DNA of 64,000 nt from Aureimonas sp. Leaf324 (GTDB lineage: Bacteria; Pseudomonadota; Alphaproteobacteria; Rhizobiales; Rhizobiaceae). The notes under the pieces were generated by a model. It had not been told where the DNA came from, did not search any database, and worked only from the letters and a program-made list of their open reading frames with translations. Position numbers and translations under genes: made by a program. Positions within the stretch are counted from its first letter, which is position 1, and every line of letters begins with the position of its first letter. Below are positions 46,609 to 56,502 of this stretch, piece after piece. The DNA lies in the NCBI RefSeq assembly GCF_001423245.1, contig NZ_LMOH01000012.1:395447-459446 (forward strand), given 5' to 3'.

Positions 46609-47637
46609 ATGTCGATCGTTGGTACAGGGGGAGACGAAACGGACGCAAGCGCGTTCGTGGTGGGGGAAGCCGACGCCGGCCGTCGGCTCGACCAGTTCCT
46701 GGCCGCGGCGCTCGGCGGCGAGCTGTCGCGCTCTCGCCTCCAGTCCCTGATCGAGGACGGACAGGTCCGCATCGACGACGAGACCGTCACCATCCCGAAG
46801 CGCAAGGTCGCGGCGGGCGAGACGGTGCAGCTCGACATGCCGGAGGCGGCCGCCCCGGAACCAACGCCCGAGGACATCCCGCTCGACATCCTCTACGAGG
46901 ACGACCACCTCGTCGTCCTCGACAAGCCGGCGGGGCTCGTGGTGCATCCGGGACCCGGCAACTGGACCGGCACGCTCGTCAACGCCCTTCTCTTCCACTG
47001 CGGCGACACACTGTCAGGCATCGGCGGCGTCAAGCGCCCCGGCATCGTTCACCGGCTCGACAAGGACACGAGCGGCGTCATGGTCGTCGCCAAGTCCGAC
47101 ACCGCCCATCGCTCGCTGGCCAAGCAGTTCGCCGCGCACGGGCAGGACGGCAAGATGGAGCGCGCCTATCAGGCCGTGGTCTGGGGCGTGCCGTCGCGGC
47201 CCGTCGGCACGGTCGAGGCCGCGCTCGGGCGCTCCAACTCCGACCGCACCAAGCGGCAGGTCGTGCCGCAGGGCCGGCCGGACGCGCGCCACGCCGTCAC
47301 GCACTTCGAGGTTCTGGAGCGCTTCGGCACGGAGGGTGCCAATGCCTCGCTGATCGCCTGCGTCCTCGAAACCGGCCGTACCCACCAGATCCGCGTCCAT
47401 ATGAGCCATATCGGCCACCCGCTGATCGGCGACGAGGTCTACGGCGCGCACTTCCGCACCAAGGCGAAGAAGCTCGGGCAAGTCGGCGAGGTCGTCGCAG
47501 CCTTTCCCCGTCAGGCCCTCCACGCCTTCCGCCTCGTCTTCGAGCATCCGGTCACGGGGGAAGCAATGGAGTTCGAGACCGACCCGCCGGCCGACATGCA
47601 GGAACTTCTGGAAGCGCTGGGCCGTTTGGACGGCTGA
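46609..47637 (+). CDS. rluD: RluD-family 23S rRNA pseudouridine synthase
   Basis: A 342-residue pseudouridine synthase of the RluA/RluD class. An N-terminal S4 RNA-binding domain (GRRLDQFLAAAL to VTIPKRKVAAGETVQL) is followed by the catalytic domain with the active aspartate in PGIVHRLDKDTSGVMVVAKS. Other motifs are LDKPAGLVVHPGPGNWTGTL and LETGRTHQIRVHMSHIGHPL. RluD modifies three uridines in helix 69 of 23S rRNA. The start is ATG 46609. rpoH follows after a 197-bp gap on the same strand. Confidence 0.92.
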   Translation: MSIVGTGGDETDASAFVVGEADAGRRLDQFLAAALGGELSRSRLQSLIEDGQVRIDDETVTIPKRKVAAGETVQLDMPEAAAPEPTPEDIPLDILYEDDHLVVLDKPAGLVVHPGPGNWTGTLVNALLFHCGDTLSGIGGVKRPGIVHRLDKDTSGVMVVAKSDTAHRSLAKQFAAHGQDGKMERAYQAVVWGVPSRPVGTVEAALGRSNSDRTKRQVVPQGRPDARHAVTHFEVLERFGTEGANASLIACVLETGRTHQIRVHMSHIGHPLIGDEVYGAHFRTKAKKLGQVGEVVAAFPRQALHAFRLVFEHPVTGEAMEFETDPPADMQELLEALGRLDG

Positions 47638-47685
47638 CAGGCCTGCGATGACGGCGGGCGCTGCGATCCGGCGTCTCTACCGAGT

Positions 47686-47707
47686 GAACGAAATGTAACC
47701 TTCGTTC
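47686..47707. promoter_or_regulatory. Inverted repeat upstream of rpoH
   Basis: Arms GAACGAA (47686-47692) and TTCGTTC (47701-47707) are perfect and 8 bp apart, 128 bp before the rpoH start. There is no T-run, so an operator is more likely than a terminator. The binding protein is unknown. Confidence 0.4.
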
Positions 47708-47834
47708 GCCCTTCTCCGGCCGTGTAATCGGGGCACAGAGTCACCATATCGAAGCTCGGCGGGGTGCGCCTTCAGGGCGCCCCGCAGCCGATCGGCTCGG
47801 GCAACGAGCGATCCAGGCAGAAGGAGGGTTCCAT

Positions 47835-48746
47835 ATGGCGAGAGCCAATCTTCCCAGCATCGCGTCCGGCGAGGGCGGCCTCAGCCGCTATCTCGACGAG
47901 ATCCGGCGTTTTCCGATGCTGGAGCCGAACGAAGAATACATGCTGGCCAAGCGCTACGCCGAACACGACGATCGCGGCGCGGCCCACAAGCTGGTGACGA
48001 GCCATCTGCGCCTCGTGGCGAAGATCGCGATGGGCTATCGCGGCTACGGGCTGCCGATCGGCGAGGTCGTGTCCGAGGGCAATGTCGGCCTGATGCAGGC
48101 GGTGAAGCGCTTCGACGCCGACCGCGGCTTCCGTCTGGCCACCTATGCGATGTGGTGGATCAAGGCCTCGATCCAGGAATACATCCTGCGGTCGTGGAGC
48201 CTCGTGAAGATGGGCACGACGGCCAACCAGAAGCGCCTGTTCTTCAACCTGCGCAAGATGAAGAGCCGCATCCAGGCGCTCGACGAGGGCGACCTGCGCC
48301 CCGATCAGGTGCAGCAGATCGCGACCTCGCTCGGCGTGTCCGAGGAGGAGGTCGTGTCGATGAACCGCCGCCTCTCCGGCGACGCGTCGCTGAACGCGCC
48401 GATCCGCGCGACGGAAGGCGAGTCGGGCGAGTGGCAGGACTGGCTGGTCGATCAGTCCGAGAGCCAGGAGGACGTCCTCGTCGAACAGGACGAACTCGAG
48501 CAGCGCCGGGGCATGTTGCACCGGGCGATGGACGTCCTGAACGATCGCGAGCGCCGCATCTTCGAGGCGCGCCGCCTTGCCGAGGATCCGCTGACGCTGG
48601 AAGCGCTGTCGGGCGAGTTCGACATCAGCCGCGAGCGCGTGCGCCAGATCGAGGTGCGGGCCTTCGAAAAGGTGCAGAAGGCGGTGCAGGACACGGCGGA
48701 AGCCGCGCGCCGCTCGTTGCGGGTCGTCGAGGACGCGCACGCCTGA
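47835..48746 (+). CDS. rpoH: RNA polymerase heat-shock sigma factor RpoH (sigma-32)
   Basis: A 303-residue alternative sigma factor. Region 2 contains YAEHDDRGAAHKLVTSHLRL, then EGNVGLMQAVKRFDADRGFR and LATYAMWWIKASIQEYILRS. The RpoH box follows with SLVKMGTTANQKRLFFNLRK. Region 4 holds the final helix-turn-helix FDISRERVRQIEVRAFEKVQ. Length and RpoH box separate it from RpoD. AAGGAGG lies before ATG 47835. It directs transcription of chaperone and protease genes, including ftsH-type proteases, one of which is encoded 13 kb away. A strong terminator follows. Confidence 0.97.
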   Translation: MARANLPSIASGEGGLSRYLDEIRRFPMLEPNEEYMLAKRYAEHDDRGAAHKLVTSHLRLVAKIAMGYRGYGLPIGEVVSEGNVGLMQAVKRFDADRGFRLATYAMWWIKASIQEYILRSWSLVKMGTTANQKRLFFNLRKMKSRIQALDEGDLRPDQVQQIATSLGVSEEEVVSMNRRLSGDASLNAPIRATEGESGEWQDWLVDQSESQEDVLVEQDELEQRRGMLHRAMDVLNDRERRIFEARRLAEDPLTLEALSGEFDISRERVRQIEVRAFEKVQKAVQDTAEAARRSLRVVEDAHA

Positions 48747-48770
48747 CACGGCAGCCCGTCGAGACATGAA

Positions 48771-48804
48771 AAGGGCCGGTCTCCCGCGAGACCGGCCCTT
48801 TTTT
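48771..48804 (+). terminator. Rho-independent terminator of rpoH
   Basis: AAGGGCCGGTCTC (48771-48783) pairs perfectly with GAGACCGGCCCTT (48788-48800) around a four-base loop, continuing into a T-run. The A-rich left flank lets it also serve the convergent gene on the other strand. Confidence 0.92.
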
Positions 48805-48826
48805 CTTGGCCCTGGCCTGACCGCCG

Positions 48827-50734
48827 TCAGGTCCGGCTCGCCCAGGCGTCGATCGCCTCCCGGAACACGCGCTCACCGGGGATGCCCTTCTCGATCGACA
48901 TCAGCGCCCGCTGGCCCGATGTGTAGGCGATCGGAATGTCGATCCATTCCTGGCTTCGCAAGAGCGCGAGATTGCTCTGGATCGCCTGCGGCAGGTCGTT
49001 CAGCGCGATGATGAAGAAGCCGTCCGAAATCTTGCCGGCGACGCCGATCAGCGGCTCGCCACGCGCCTGTTCCGTCGGCTTCAGCGCCAGCCGCTGCACG
49101 TTCTCGATCTGGCCGCCGGCGAAGTTGGCGGGCGTGTCGAAGAGGATCTCGATCACATGGCTCGCCGGCAGCGTCGTGTCGGCGTTGCGGCGGATGGTCA
49201 TCGTCATCTTGAGGCTCGTGTCCGGCACGTCGACCACGGCCCGGATCACCGGCTCGGCAGGCCGGCCCTCGGCGGGCGGTTCGTTGTCGAGGCTCCAGAC
49301 GACATTGCCGGTCTGCTGCGTGCCCTCGCGATCGGCCGAACGCTCTTCATAGAACACCGCGCGCTGGCCGACCGGCACCGTGCCGGCGGCCACCTGCGGC
49401 GCGGACGCGGGCGCCTGGGGCGCGGGCGTGGCGCTCGGCTCAGGCGTGGCGGGCGTCGGGGCCGGCGTCGTTTCGGGGACCGGCGACGGCGCGATCGTCG
49501 CGGCGGCGACGTTGGTCCCCTCCTCGAAGGCGTTCGGCGCGCTGGTGCCCGGCCCCTCGTCCACCTCGGTCCCGTCCGGCAGGAGGCGCTGGGTGAACTG
49601 TCGCCCGCCCGGCGCCGGCGGCGTGGTCGTCGGCGTCGCCGGAGCGACGTCGGTCACGGTGCCGCTCGGCGGCGCGGCGGTCTCGGGCGTCGCACCGGCG
49701 TCGGGGGCCGAGGCTTCGCCGCCGTCGGTCGTCTGGCCGGGCGCGGTCCCGGCCGGAACCGACGCCGTCTGGGGCGTGCCGAGGACGACGGAGCGGATGT
49801 CGTCGAGATAGAGATAGCCGAGCGCGCCGAGGCCGACGAGCGCCACCACGGCGACCCCGGTCCAGAGCGGCGAGCGGCCTCGGCTGGCGGCGCGGCGCGG
49901 CGCATAGCGCGGGGCGCCGAGGTCCGCTTCGGGGATCCCCGACAGCATGGCGCCCGGCGACGGCGGCGCCGACGGAGCGGGCACGGGGCTTGCGGGGCGA
50001 AGTCCGCCACGCGTCGGAGTTCGTGCATCCGGCCGGTCACGGGCTTCGTCCCGCGAGCGCCGCTCGCGGGGCGCCGAGGCTGGTGGCGGCGCGATGCGCG
50101 CCGGAGCCTCGTCCGTTTCCGGCGCCGGTCCCACGACGCCGACCTGAGGCGCTTCGTCGGCGGCGGCGCGCTCCGGCATCACCGGGGGCGAAGGGCGCTC
50201 GGTGCGGGGCTGCGGCGGACGCTCGAAGGCGGGTGCGGCCCGCTCCACCGGGCGGGCCTCGGCCGCTGCCGGCGGACCGGAGGCGGAAGGCTGAGGACGC
50301 GGCGGCGCCACGGGCGCTCCGTCCCCGGACCGCATGGTCGGGGTGGCGCGCGGAAACGCGGGAACAGGTGCGCGCGGAGGCGCACGCTCCGGCTCGGGTG
50401 CCGTGTACGATGGGGCGGGCTCGGGAGCGACCGGGGCCGGTTCCGGCTGCGGCGCCATCGGCGGCGGCGCTGCGACCGGGGGTGGGGCGCCGGGTGCCTC
50501 GAGCGGGACCGCAGCGCCCTCGACGCCCCGGTAATAGGCTTCCGATTCGGCGATCGCGTCTTCCAGCACGCGATAGCGCTGCTCCGCCACCTCGGCGGCC
50601 AGCGGCGGGTCGGCGGACTGGATCTGCCGCGTGATGGCGGCCCGCGCCTTCTCGTAGACCTTGGCCCGCAATTGCGGCGTGGCATTCGGCAAGCCGTCGA
50701 TGGTCTTGCGGAGGACGGCGGTCAGATTCGCCAT
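48827..50734 (-). CDS. Large proline-rich membrane protein of unknown function
   Basis: A 635-residue protein I cannot name. The first 80 residues are helical (MANLTAVLRKTIDGLPNATP, then YEKARAAITRQIQSADPPLA). A low-complexity Pro/Ala-rich linker spans about 85-285. One membrane helix sits near 290-312 (WTGVAVVALVGLGALGYLYL). After another Ala/Pro/Thr-rich stretch, a folded C-terminal domain occupies about 455-635 (VVWSLDNEPPAEGRPAEPVI and AGKISDGFFIIALNDLPQAI). Similar proteins of unknown function occur in Rhizobiales. It shares a terminator region with rpoH, convergently. Start ATG 50734 is supported by the N-terminal helix. Confidence 0.8.
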   Translation of the reverse strand: MANLTAVLRKTIDGLPNATPQLRAKVYEKARAAITRQIQSADPPLAAEVAEQRYRVLEDAIAESEAYYRGVEGAAVPLEAPGAPPPVAAPPPMAPQPEPAPVAPEPAPSYTAPEPERAPPRAPVPAFPRATPTMRSGDGAPVAPPRPQPSASGPPAAAEARPVERAAPAFERPPQPRTERPSPPVMPERAAADEAPQVGVVGPAPETDEAPARIAPPPASAPRERRSRDEARDRPDARTPTRGGLRPASPVPAPSAPPSPGAMLSGIPEADLGAPRYAPRRAASRGRSPLWTGVAVVALVGLGALGYLYLDDIRSVVLGTPQTASVPAGTAPGQTTDGGEASAPDAGATPETAAPPSGTVTDVAPATPTTTPPAPGGRQFTQRLLPDGTEVDEGPGTSAPNAFEEGTNVAAATIAPSPVPETTPAPTPATPEPSATPAPQAPASAPQVAAGTVPVGQRAVFYEERSADREGTQQTGNVVWSLDNEPPAEGRPAEPVIRAVVDVPDTSLKMTMTIRRNADTTLPASHVIEILFDTPANFAGGQIENVQRLALKPTEQARGEPLIGVAGKISDGFFIIALNDLPQAIQSNLALLRSQEWIDIPIAYTSGQRALMSIEKGIPGERVFREAIDAWASRT

Positions 50735-50980
50735 GAAGCGCTGCACTCACTCGAGGTCGGTACCGGGAACGGACCGAGCCTCGCGGCGATCCAACACCCG
50801 TCCGGCTCCGCCGCGCCGGTCGATCCCGCCTGCCAGGGAATCGCGACGGGAGGGGCCTATGGAAGGAAGGCGGATCGCCTCCCCTCCCGGTTGTGGACGA
50901 ACCCCGCCTCGGAGAAAGCGGGGGCCGCGCGGCGCAGCCGAAAGCTCGAACGAACCTAGAAACCTTTTATCAAGGTTTCA

Positions 50981-52273
50981 TTAATCTTGAAACGGATCGC
51001 GGACAAGGATCGTGTCGTCACGCTCCGGCGAGGTCGACAGGAGCGTCACCGGTGCGCCCACGAGTTCCTCGATCTGGCGCACGTACTTGACCGCCTGCGC
51101 CGGAAGGTCGCCCCAGGAGCGCGCGCCCGCCGTCGTGCCCTTCCAGCCCTCGAAGCTCTCGTAGACCGGCTTCACGCGCTTTTGGGCGGCAAGGCTCGCG
51201 GGGAAGTAGTCGATCCGCTCGCCGTCGAGCTCGTAGGCCGTGCAGATGCGGATTTCGTCCATCCCGTCGAGCACGTCGAGCTTGGTCAGCGCCAGCCCGT
51301 GGATGCCGTTGATCGCGACCGCCTGTCGCACCAGCACCGCGTCGAACCAGCCGCAGCGGCGCTTGCGGCCCGTCACCGTGCCGAACTCGTGGCCCTTCGT
51401 GCCGAGGAACTCGCCGACCTCGTTGTCCTGCTCGGTCGGGAACGGCCCTTCGCCGACGCGCGTCGTGTAGGCCTTGGTGATGCCAAGCACGAAGCCGAGG
51501 CTGGACGGCCCGAGGCCGGAGCCCGCCGCCGCCTGTCCGGCCACCGTGTTGGAGGAGGTGACGAACGGATAGGTGCCGTGGTCGATGTCGAGGAGCGTGC
51601 CCTGCGCGCCCTCGAAGAGGATGCGGTCGCCCGCCTTGCGGCGCTCGTCGAGAAGGCGCCAGACCCGGTCGATATAGGGGGTGATCTCGTCGGCGACCGA
51701 GGTCAGCTCCTCGAGGATCGCCGACGCCTCGACCTCCGGCTGACCGAGGCCGCGCCGAAGCGGGTTGTGGTGGGCGAGGAGGCGCTCGATACGCTCAGGG
51801 AGCGCTTCCGGCTCGGCGAGGTCCATCACGCGGATCGCGCGGCGGCCGACCTTGTCCTCGTAGGCCGGGCCGATGCCGCGGCCCGTGGTGCCGATCTTGG
51901 TGCCGGCGGCGGCCGCCTCGCGTGCGGCGTCGAGCTCGCGATGCAGCGACAGGATCAGCGAGGCGTTGTCGGCGATGCGAAGGGTGTCCGGCGAGATCGC
52001 GACGCCTTGGCCCTCGAGGCGCTTCTTCTCGGTGACGAAGTGATGCGGGTCGAAGACGACCCCGTTGCCGATCACCGAAAGCTTGCCCTTCCGCACCACG
52101 CCCGACGGCATGAGCGAGAGCTTGTAGGAGACGCCGGAGACGACCAGCGTGTGCCCGGCATTATGGCCGCCCTGGAATCGCACGACGACGTCGGCCCGCT
52201 CCGAGAGCCAGTCGACGATCTTGCCCTTCCCTTCGTCTCCCCACTGGGAACCGACGACGACGACGTTAGCCAT
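50981..52273 (-). CDS. purA: Adenylosuccinate synthase PurA
   Basis: A 430-residue GTP-dependent enzyme that joins IMP and aspartate on the way to AMP. Signatures are [20 protein letters not shown] at the N-terminus (GTP loop and catalytic Asp), [30 protein letters not shown] and [13 protein letters not shown]. The length is normal. The frame runs further upstream, but MANVVVVG at ATG 52273 is the conserved start. The gene stands alone, divergent from the EamA transporter. Confidence 0.97.
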   Translation of the reverse strand: MANVVVVGSQWGDEGKGKIVDWLSERADVVVRFQGGHNAGHTLVVSGVSYKLSLMPSGVVRKGKLSVIGNGVVFDPHHFVTEKKRLEGQGVAISPDTLRIADNASLILSLHRELDAAREAAAAGTKIGTTGRGIGPAYEDKVGRRAIRVMDLAEPEALPERIERLLAHHNPLRRGLGQPEVEASAILEELTSVADEITPYIDRVWRLLDERRKAGDRILFEGAQGTLLDIDHGTYPFVTSSNTVAGQAAAGSGLGPSSLGFVLGITKAYTTRVGEGPFPTEQDNEVGEFLGTKGHEFGTVTGRKRRCGWFDAVLVRQAVAINGIHGLALTKLDVLDGMDEIRICTAYELDGERIDYFPASLAAQKRVKPVYESFEGWKGTTAGARSWGDLPAQAVKYVRQIEELVGAPVTLLSTSPERDDTILVRDPFQD

Positions 52274-52437
52274 GCAGTCTCCTCGAAGGCGTCCCGCCCT
52301 CACGATGCTGATCTTCGGGCGCGCGAAAGACCCGTCGGGGGTCCGCCGGCGCAAACGCGGCGGACTATAGTCAAGGCTTCGCCGCAGCGCGAGGTCGCGG
52401 CAGCGCTTTTTCCAAAGCCTGACGCAAGATTTAAGCC

Positions 52438-53391
52438 ATGCGAACGATTGCCTGTGACGAGGCGATCCGCGAAACGTCGGGAATGCTGAAGCGACTCGCC
52501 CACCCCGCCGTGCTCCTCCTCCTCACCGCGTTCATCTGGGGCGCCAACGCGGTGGCGGGGAAGCTGTCCGTCGGCCACATCTCGCCCATGAGCCTGACGC
52601 TCCTGCGCTGGGTCGGGGCGTTGATCCTCCTCTTCCCCTTCGCGCGCCCGCATCTCCAGCGCGACCGGTCGACCATCCGGCGCCACTCGCTCTATTTCGT
52701 CGGCCTCGGCCTCCTCGGCTTCACCTCGTTCAACGCGCTGTTCTACGTCGCGATGGGCTACACCAGCGCGATCAACGCGATGATCATCCAGGCCGCGATG
52801 CCGCTGGTCGTCTTCGTCGGCATGTTCCTGTTCTTCCACATCCGCGTGTCGGTGCTGCAGGTCGTCGGCTTCGCGCTGACGCTGGTCGGCGTTCTCCTCG
52901 TCGCCTCGCACGGGCATCCCGAGACGATCCTCGCGCTCGACTTCAACATCGGCGACGCGATGATCCTCGCCTCGACGACGATCTTCGGCGTCTACACGAT
53001 CCTTCTGTCGCGCAAGCCGCGCGTTCATTGGCTGAGCTCGATCTTCATGCTCAGCCTCGGCGGCGCGCTCGGGGCGGTGCCCCTGCTTGCCTGGGAGGTC
53101 TCGGCGGGACTGTCCTTCGCGCCGGATGCGCAAGGGCTCCTGATCCTCGCCTTCACGATCGTCTTCCCCTCGATCCTCAGCCAGGCGCTCTACATCAAGG
53201 GCGTCGAGATGATCGGCGCCAACCGGGCGAACATCTTCGTCAACACGGTGCCGGTCTTCGGCGCGATCCTCGCGGTCCTGATCCTCGCCGAGCCGTTCCA
53301 CGCCTATCACTTGGCGGCGCTGTCGCTGGTGCTCGGCGGCATTGCGCTCGCCGAACGCGGCAAGCGCGCCGTACAGCCCGCGGCCGAATAG
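52438..53391 (+). CDS. EamA/DMT-family transporter
   Basis: A 317-residue membrane protein of the drug/metabolite transporter superfamily, with two EamA repeats and about ten helices. Family features include [37 protein letters not shown], then [20 protein letters not shown] and [20 protein letters not shown]. Such proteins export amino acids, nucleosides or other metabolites; the substrate is unknown. ATG 52438 is used; ATG 52483 is an equally possible start. It is convergent with serA across a shared terminator. Confidence 0.88.
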   Translation: MRTIACDEAIRETSGMLKRLAHPAVLLLLTAFIWGANAVAGKLSVGHISPMSLTLLRWVGALILLFPFARPHLQRDRSTIRRHSLYFVGLGLLGFTSFNALFYVAMGYTSAINAMIIQAAMPLVVFVGMFLFFHIRVSVLQVVGFALTLVGVLLVASHGHPETILALDFNIGDAMILASTTIFGVYTILLSRKPRVHWLSSIFMLSLGGALGAVPLLAWEVSAGLSFAPDAQGLLILAFTIVFPSILSQALYIKGVEMIGANRANIFVNTVPVFGAILAVLILAEPFHAYHLAALSLVLGGIALAERGKRAVQPAAE

Positions 53392-53393
53392 AA

Positions 53394-53428
53394 AAGGGCG
53401 GAGCGGTTTCCCGCTCCGCCCCTTCTTT
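53394..53428. terminator. Bidirectional terminator between eamA-type gene and serA
   Basis: GGGCGGAGCGG (53396-53406) pairs with CCGCTCCGCCC (53411-53421), with an A-run on the left and a T-rich stretch on the right, between convergent stops. Confidence 0.82.
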
Positions 53429-53445
53429 GGCAGTCTGTCGTCCGA

Positions 53446-55038
53446 TCAGACGTCGAAGGTCAGCATCTTCGCTTGGCCGATCGCGTTCAGGCCGCGCAGT
53501 TCATTGAGGAATTCCTCGCTCAGCGGCTCGTCGAGATAGATGATCGCGATCGCGCTACCGCCCTGCTCGTCGCGGCCGAGGTGGAAGTTGGCGATGTTGA
53601 TCCCGGCCTTGCCGAAGGCGGTGCCGATCTGGCCGATGACGCCCGGCACGTCCTTGTTGGCCGTGTAGAGCATGTAGCGGCCGACATCGGCCTCCATATT
53701 GATGCCCTTGATCTGGATGAAGCGCGGCTTGCCGTCCGAGAAGGTCGTGCCCGCGACCGAGCGCGTCTGCTTCTTGGTCTTCACGGTGACCATGATGTAG
53801 CCGTCGAACACGCCGGTCTTGTCGCGGCGCACCTCGGAGACGGCAATGCCGCGCTCCTTGGCCATCAACGGCGCGGAGACCATGTTGACCGTCTGCACCT
53901 GCGCCTTCAGGAGGCCGGCGATCGCGGCGGCCGACAGGGCGCGCGTGTTCATCGTGCCCGGCGCGCCGTCGTAGAGAATCTCGACCGCGTCGATCGGCTC
54001 TTCCGTCAGCTGGCCCGCGAAGGAGCCGAGGATTTCGGCGAGCTTCACGTAAGGCGTCAGGATCGGCGCCTCTTCGGCGGTGATCGAGGGCATGTTCAAG
54101 GCGTTCGAGACCGCGCCCTTCACGAGGTAATCGGCCATCTGCTCGGCGACCTGCAGCGCGACATTCTCCTGCGCTTCCGTCGTCGAGGCGCCGAGATGCG
54201 GCGTGCACACCACGTTGTCGAGGCCGAAGAGCGGGCTGTCGGTCGCCGGCTCGACCTCGAACACGTCGATGCCCGCGCCCGCCACATGGCCGGACTTGAT
54301 GGCCTCGGCGAGATCCTTTTCGACGATCAGCCCGCCGCGCGCGCAGTTGATGATGCGCACGCCCTTCTTCATCGTGGCAATGGCCTTGGCGTCGATGATG
54401 TTGCGGGTCTTGTCGGTCAACGGCGTGTGCAGCGTGATGAAGTCGGCGCGCTTGAAGAGGTCCTCGAGCTCCACCTTCTCGATGCCGAGCTGGGCCGCGC
54501 GCTCCTCCGACAGGAACGGGTCGAAACCGATCACCTTCATCTTGAGGCCGACGCCCCGGGAAGCCACGATCGAGCCGATGTTGCCGCAGCCGACGACGCC
54601 GAGCACCTTGCCGGTGATCTCGACGCCCATGAAGCGGTTCTTCTCCCACTTGCCGGCCTGCGTCGAGGCGTCGGCGGCGGGCATCTGGCGGGCCACCGCG
54701 AACATCATCGCGACCGCATGCTCGGCCGTCGTGATCGAGTTGCCGAAGGGCGTGTTCATCACGATGATGCCCTTCCGGCTGGCGGCCGGAATGTCGACAT
54801 TGTCGACGCCGATGCCGGCGCGGCCGATGACGCGCAGGTTCGGCGCGGCGTCGATCACCTTCTCCGTCACCTTGGTGGCGGAGCGGATGGCGAGGCCGTC
54901 ATACTGGCCGATCACCTCGAGAAGCTTGTCCTTGTCCTTGCCGAGATCGGGGAGGTAGTCGACTTCGACGCCCTTGTCCTTGAAGATCTGGACGGCGGTC
55001 GGGGACAGCTTGTCGGAAACGAGAACGCGCGGAGCCAT
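53446..55038 (-). CDS. serA: D-3-phosphoglycerate dehydrogenase SerA
   Basis: A 530-residue dehydrogenase catalysing the first step of serine synthesis, 3-phosphoglycerate to 3-phosphohydroxypyruvate. The NAD-binding motif is GKVLGVVGCGNIGSIVASRG; catalytic Arg, Glu and His fall in INCARGGLIVEKDLAEAI, FEVEPATDSPLFGLDNVVCT and PHLGASTTEAQENV. The long form has an intervening domain and a C-terminal ACT domain (AFGKAGINIANFHLGRDEQG) that can bind serine. serC lies 99 bp upstream on the same strand, so the pair probably shares the structured leader in front of serC. Confidence 0.96.
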   Translation of the reverse strand: MAPRVLVSDKLSPTAVQIFKDKGVEVDYLPDLGKDKDKLLEVIGQYDGLAIRSATKVTEKVIDAAPNLRVIGRAGIGVDNVDIPAASRKGIIVMNTPFGNSITTAEHAVAMMFAVARQMPAADASTQAGKWEKNRFMGVEITGKVLGVVGCGNIGSIVASRGVGLKMKVIGFDPFLSEERAAQLGIEKVELEDLFKRADFITLHTPLTDKTRNIIDAKAIATMKKGVRIINCARGGLIVEKDLAEAIKSGHVAGAGIDVFEVEPATDSPLFGLDNVVCTPHLGASTTEAQENVALQVAEQMADYLVKGAVSNALNMPSITAEEAPILTPYVKLAEILGSFAGQLTEEPIDAVEILYDGAPGTMNTRALSAAAIAGLLKAQVQTVNMVSAPLMAKERGIAVSEVRRDKTGVFDGYIMVTVKTKKQTRSVAGTTFSDGKPRFIQIKGINMEADVGRYMLYTANKDVPGVIGQIGTAFGKAGINIANFHLGRDEQGGSAIAIIYLDEPLSEEFLNELRGLNAIGQAKMLTFDV

Positions 55039-55137
55039 CAGGCTTCTCCTGCAGCTTTCGGCATCGAGCGATGCCTGGAAACGGGGAATGGAAGAAGGCG
55101 CCCGCCCCTGTCGTCGGGGCGAGCTCCGGCCGTCAGC

Positions 55138-56313
55138 TCAGGCGGCCTGCGCCAGCGTCGCGCGCTGCGCCTCGTAGGCGTAGGCGATCCAGGGCATCAG
55201 GGCCTCAAGGTCGGACGCCTCGACCGTCGCGCCGGCCCAGATGCGAAGGCCCGGAGGGGCGTCGCGGTAGGCACCGATGTCGAGGGCGACGCCCTCCTTC
55301 TCCAGCTTCGAGGCGACACCCTTGGCAAAGGCGTCCTGCTCGTCCTTGGACAGGCCGGTGATCTCGGGCGCCGTAAACTGGAGGCAGACCGAGGTGTTGG
55401 AGCGAATCTCGGCGGTCTTGGCGAGGAAGCCGATCCAGTCGTTGGCCGACACGAACCGGTCGATCACGCCCAGATTCTTGTCGGCGCGCGCCTTCAGAGC
55501 CTCGAGACCGCCGATCGACTTCGCCCACTGGAGCGCATCGAGATAGTCCTCGACGCAGAGCATCGACGGCGTGTTGATGGTCTCGCCCTTGAAGATGCCC
55601 TCGATCAGCTTGCCGCCCGAGGTGAGGCGGAAGATCTTCGGCAGCGGCCAGGCCGGCTTGTAGGTGGTGAGACGCTCGACGGCGCGGGGGCTGAGGATCA
55701 GGACGCCGTGCGCGCCCTCGCCGCCCAGCACCTTCTGCCAGGAGAAGGTGACCACATCGAGCTTGTCGTAGGGCAGGTCCTGCGCGAAGGCCGCCGAGGT
55801 GGCGTCGCAGATCGTCAGGCCCTCGCGATCGGCGGGGATCGCATCGCCGTTCGGCACGCGTACGCCCGAGGTCGTGCCGTTCCAGGTGAACACCACGTCG
55901 TGGTCGAAATCGATCTCGGCGAAATCCACGATCTCGCCATAAGGAGCTTCGAGGACGCGCGCGTCGGCGAGCTTCAGCTGCTTGACCGCATCCGTCACCC
56001 AGCCGGAGCCGAAGCTCTCCCAGGCGACCATGTCGACCGGGCGCGCGCCGAGCAGCGACCACATGGCCATCTCGACCGCGCCGGTATCGGACGCCGGCAC
56101 GATGCCGATTCGGTAGTCGGCGGGAACGCCGAGTACGGCGCGGGTGTCGTCGATCGCCTGCGCGAGCTTGGTCTTGCCGATCTTGGCGCGGTGCGAGCGG
56201 CCGAGCGGCGCATCGCCGAGCGCATCCAGCGTCCAGCCGGGACGCTTGGCACAAGGACCAGAGGAAAAACGGGGATTGGCCGGACGAGCGGCCGGCGGTG
56301 CGATAGTCGCCAT
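55138..56313 (-). CDS. serC: Phosphoserine aminotransferase SerC
   Basis: A 391-residue PLP-dependent aminotransferase of the alphaproteobacterial SerC type. It makes phosphoserine from phosphohydroxypyruvate and also acts in PLP synthesis in some bacteria. [20 protein letters not shown] opens the protein, and the PLP lysine lies in [35 protein letters not shown] is also typical. The start is ATG 56313, with AAGGA nine bases upstream. That site is inside a hairpin of the leader RNA, which suggests translational control. Confidence 0.95.
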   Translation of the reverse strand: MATIAPPAARPANPRFSSGPCAKRPGWTLDALGDAPLGRSHRAKIGKTKLAQAIDDTRAVLGVPADYRIGIVPASDTGAVEMAMWSLLGARPVDMVAWESFGSGWVTDAVKQLKLADARVLEAPYGEIVDFAEIDFDHDVVFTWNGTTSGVRVPNGDAIPADREGLTICDATSAAFAQDLPYDKLDVVTFSWQKVLGGEGAHGVLILSPRAVERLTTYKPAWPLPKIFRLTSGGKLIEGIFKGETINTPSMLCVEDYLDALQWAKSIGGLEALKARADKNLGVIDRFVSANDWIGFLAKTAEIRSNTSVCLQFTAPEITGLSKDEQDAFAKGVASKLEKEGVALDIGAYRDAPPGLRIWAGATVEASDLEALMPWIAYAYEAQRATLAQAA

Positions 56314-56319
56314 CAAAAG

Positions 56320-56356
56320 CTATCCTTACAGATAGAAGCGCCTCGTTGGGGAGGCG
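56320..56356 (-). ncRNA. Structured leader upstream of serC (candidate serC RNA motif)
   Basis: On the minus strand two adjacent hairpins precede serC. The first pairs CGCCTC with GAGGCG around six bases (56339-56356). The second pairs CTATC with GATAG around six bases (56320-56335), and its loop and 3' arm contain the AAGGA ribosome binding site (56323-56327). Alphaproteobacteria have a known serC leader motif in this position. Folding could hide the ribosome binding site, so a cis-regulatory role is likely; the ligand or trigger is unknown. Confidence 0.6.
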
Positions 56357-56502
56357 TGTCCCAAGTCTGCGGATATGCCCGTCCTGGCCGACGGTCAAGT
56401 GACAATCGGGCGACGTTCATGCGACGCTCACGCGTAATCTATGAAACGCAGGTCCTTCCCGAGCGATTTCTTCCCCATCGACAAACGGAACGGAGGATCA
56501 CC

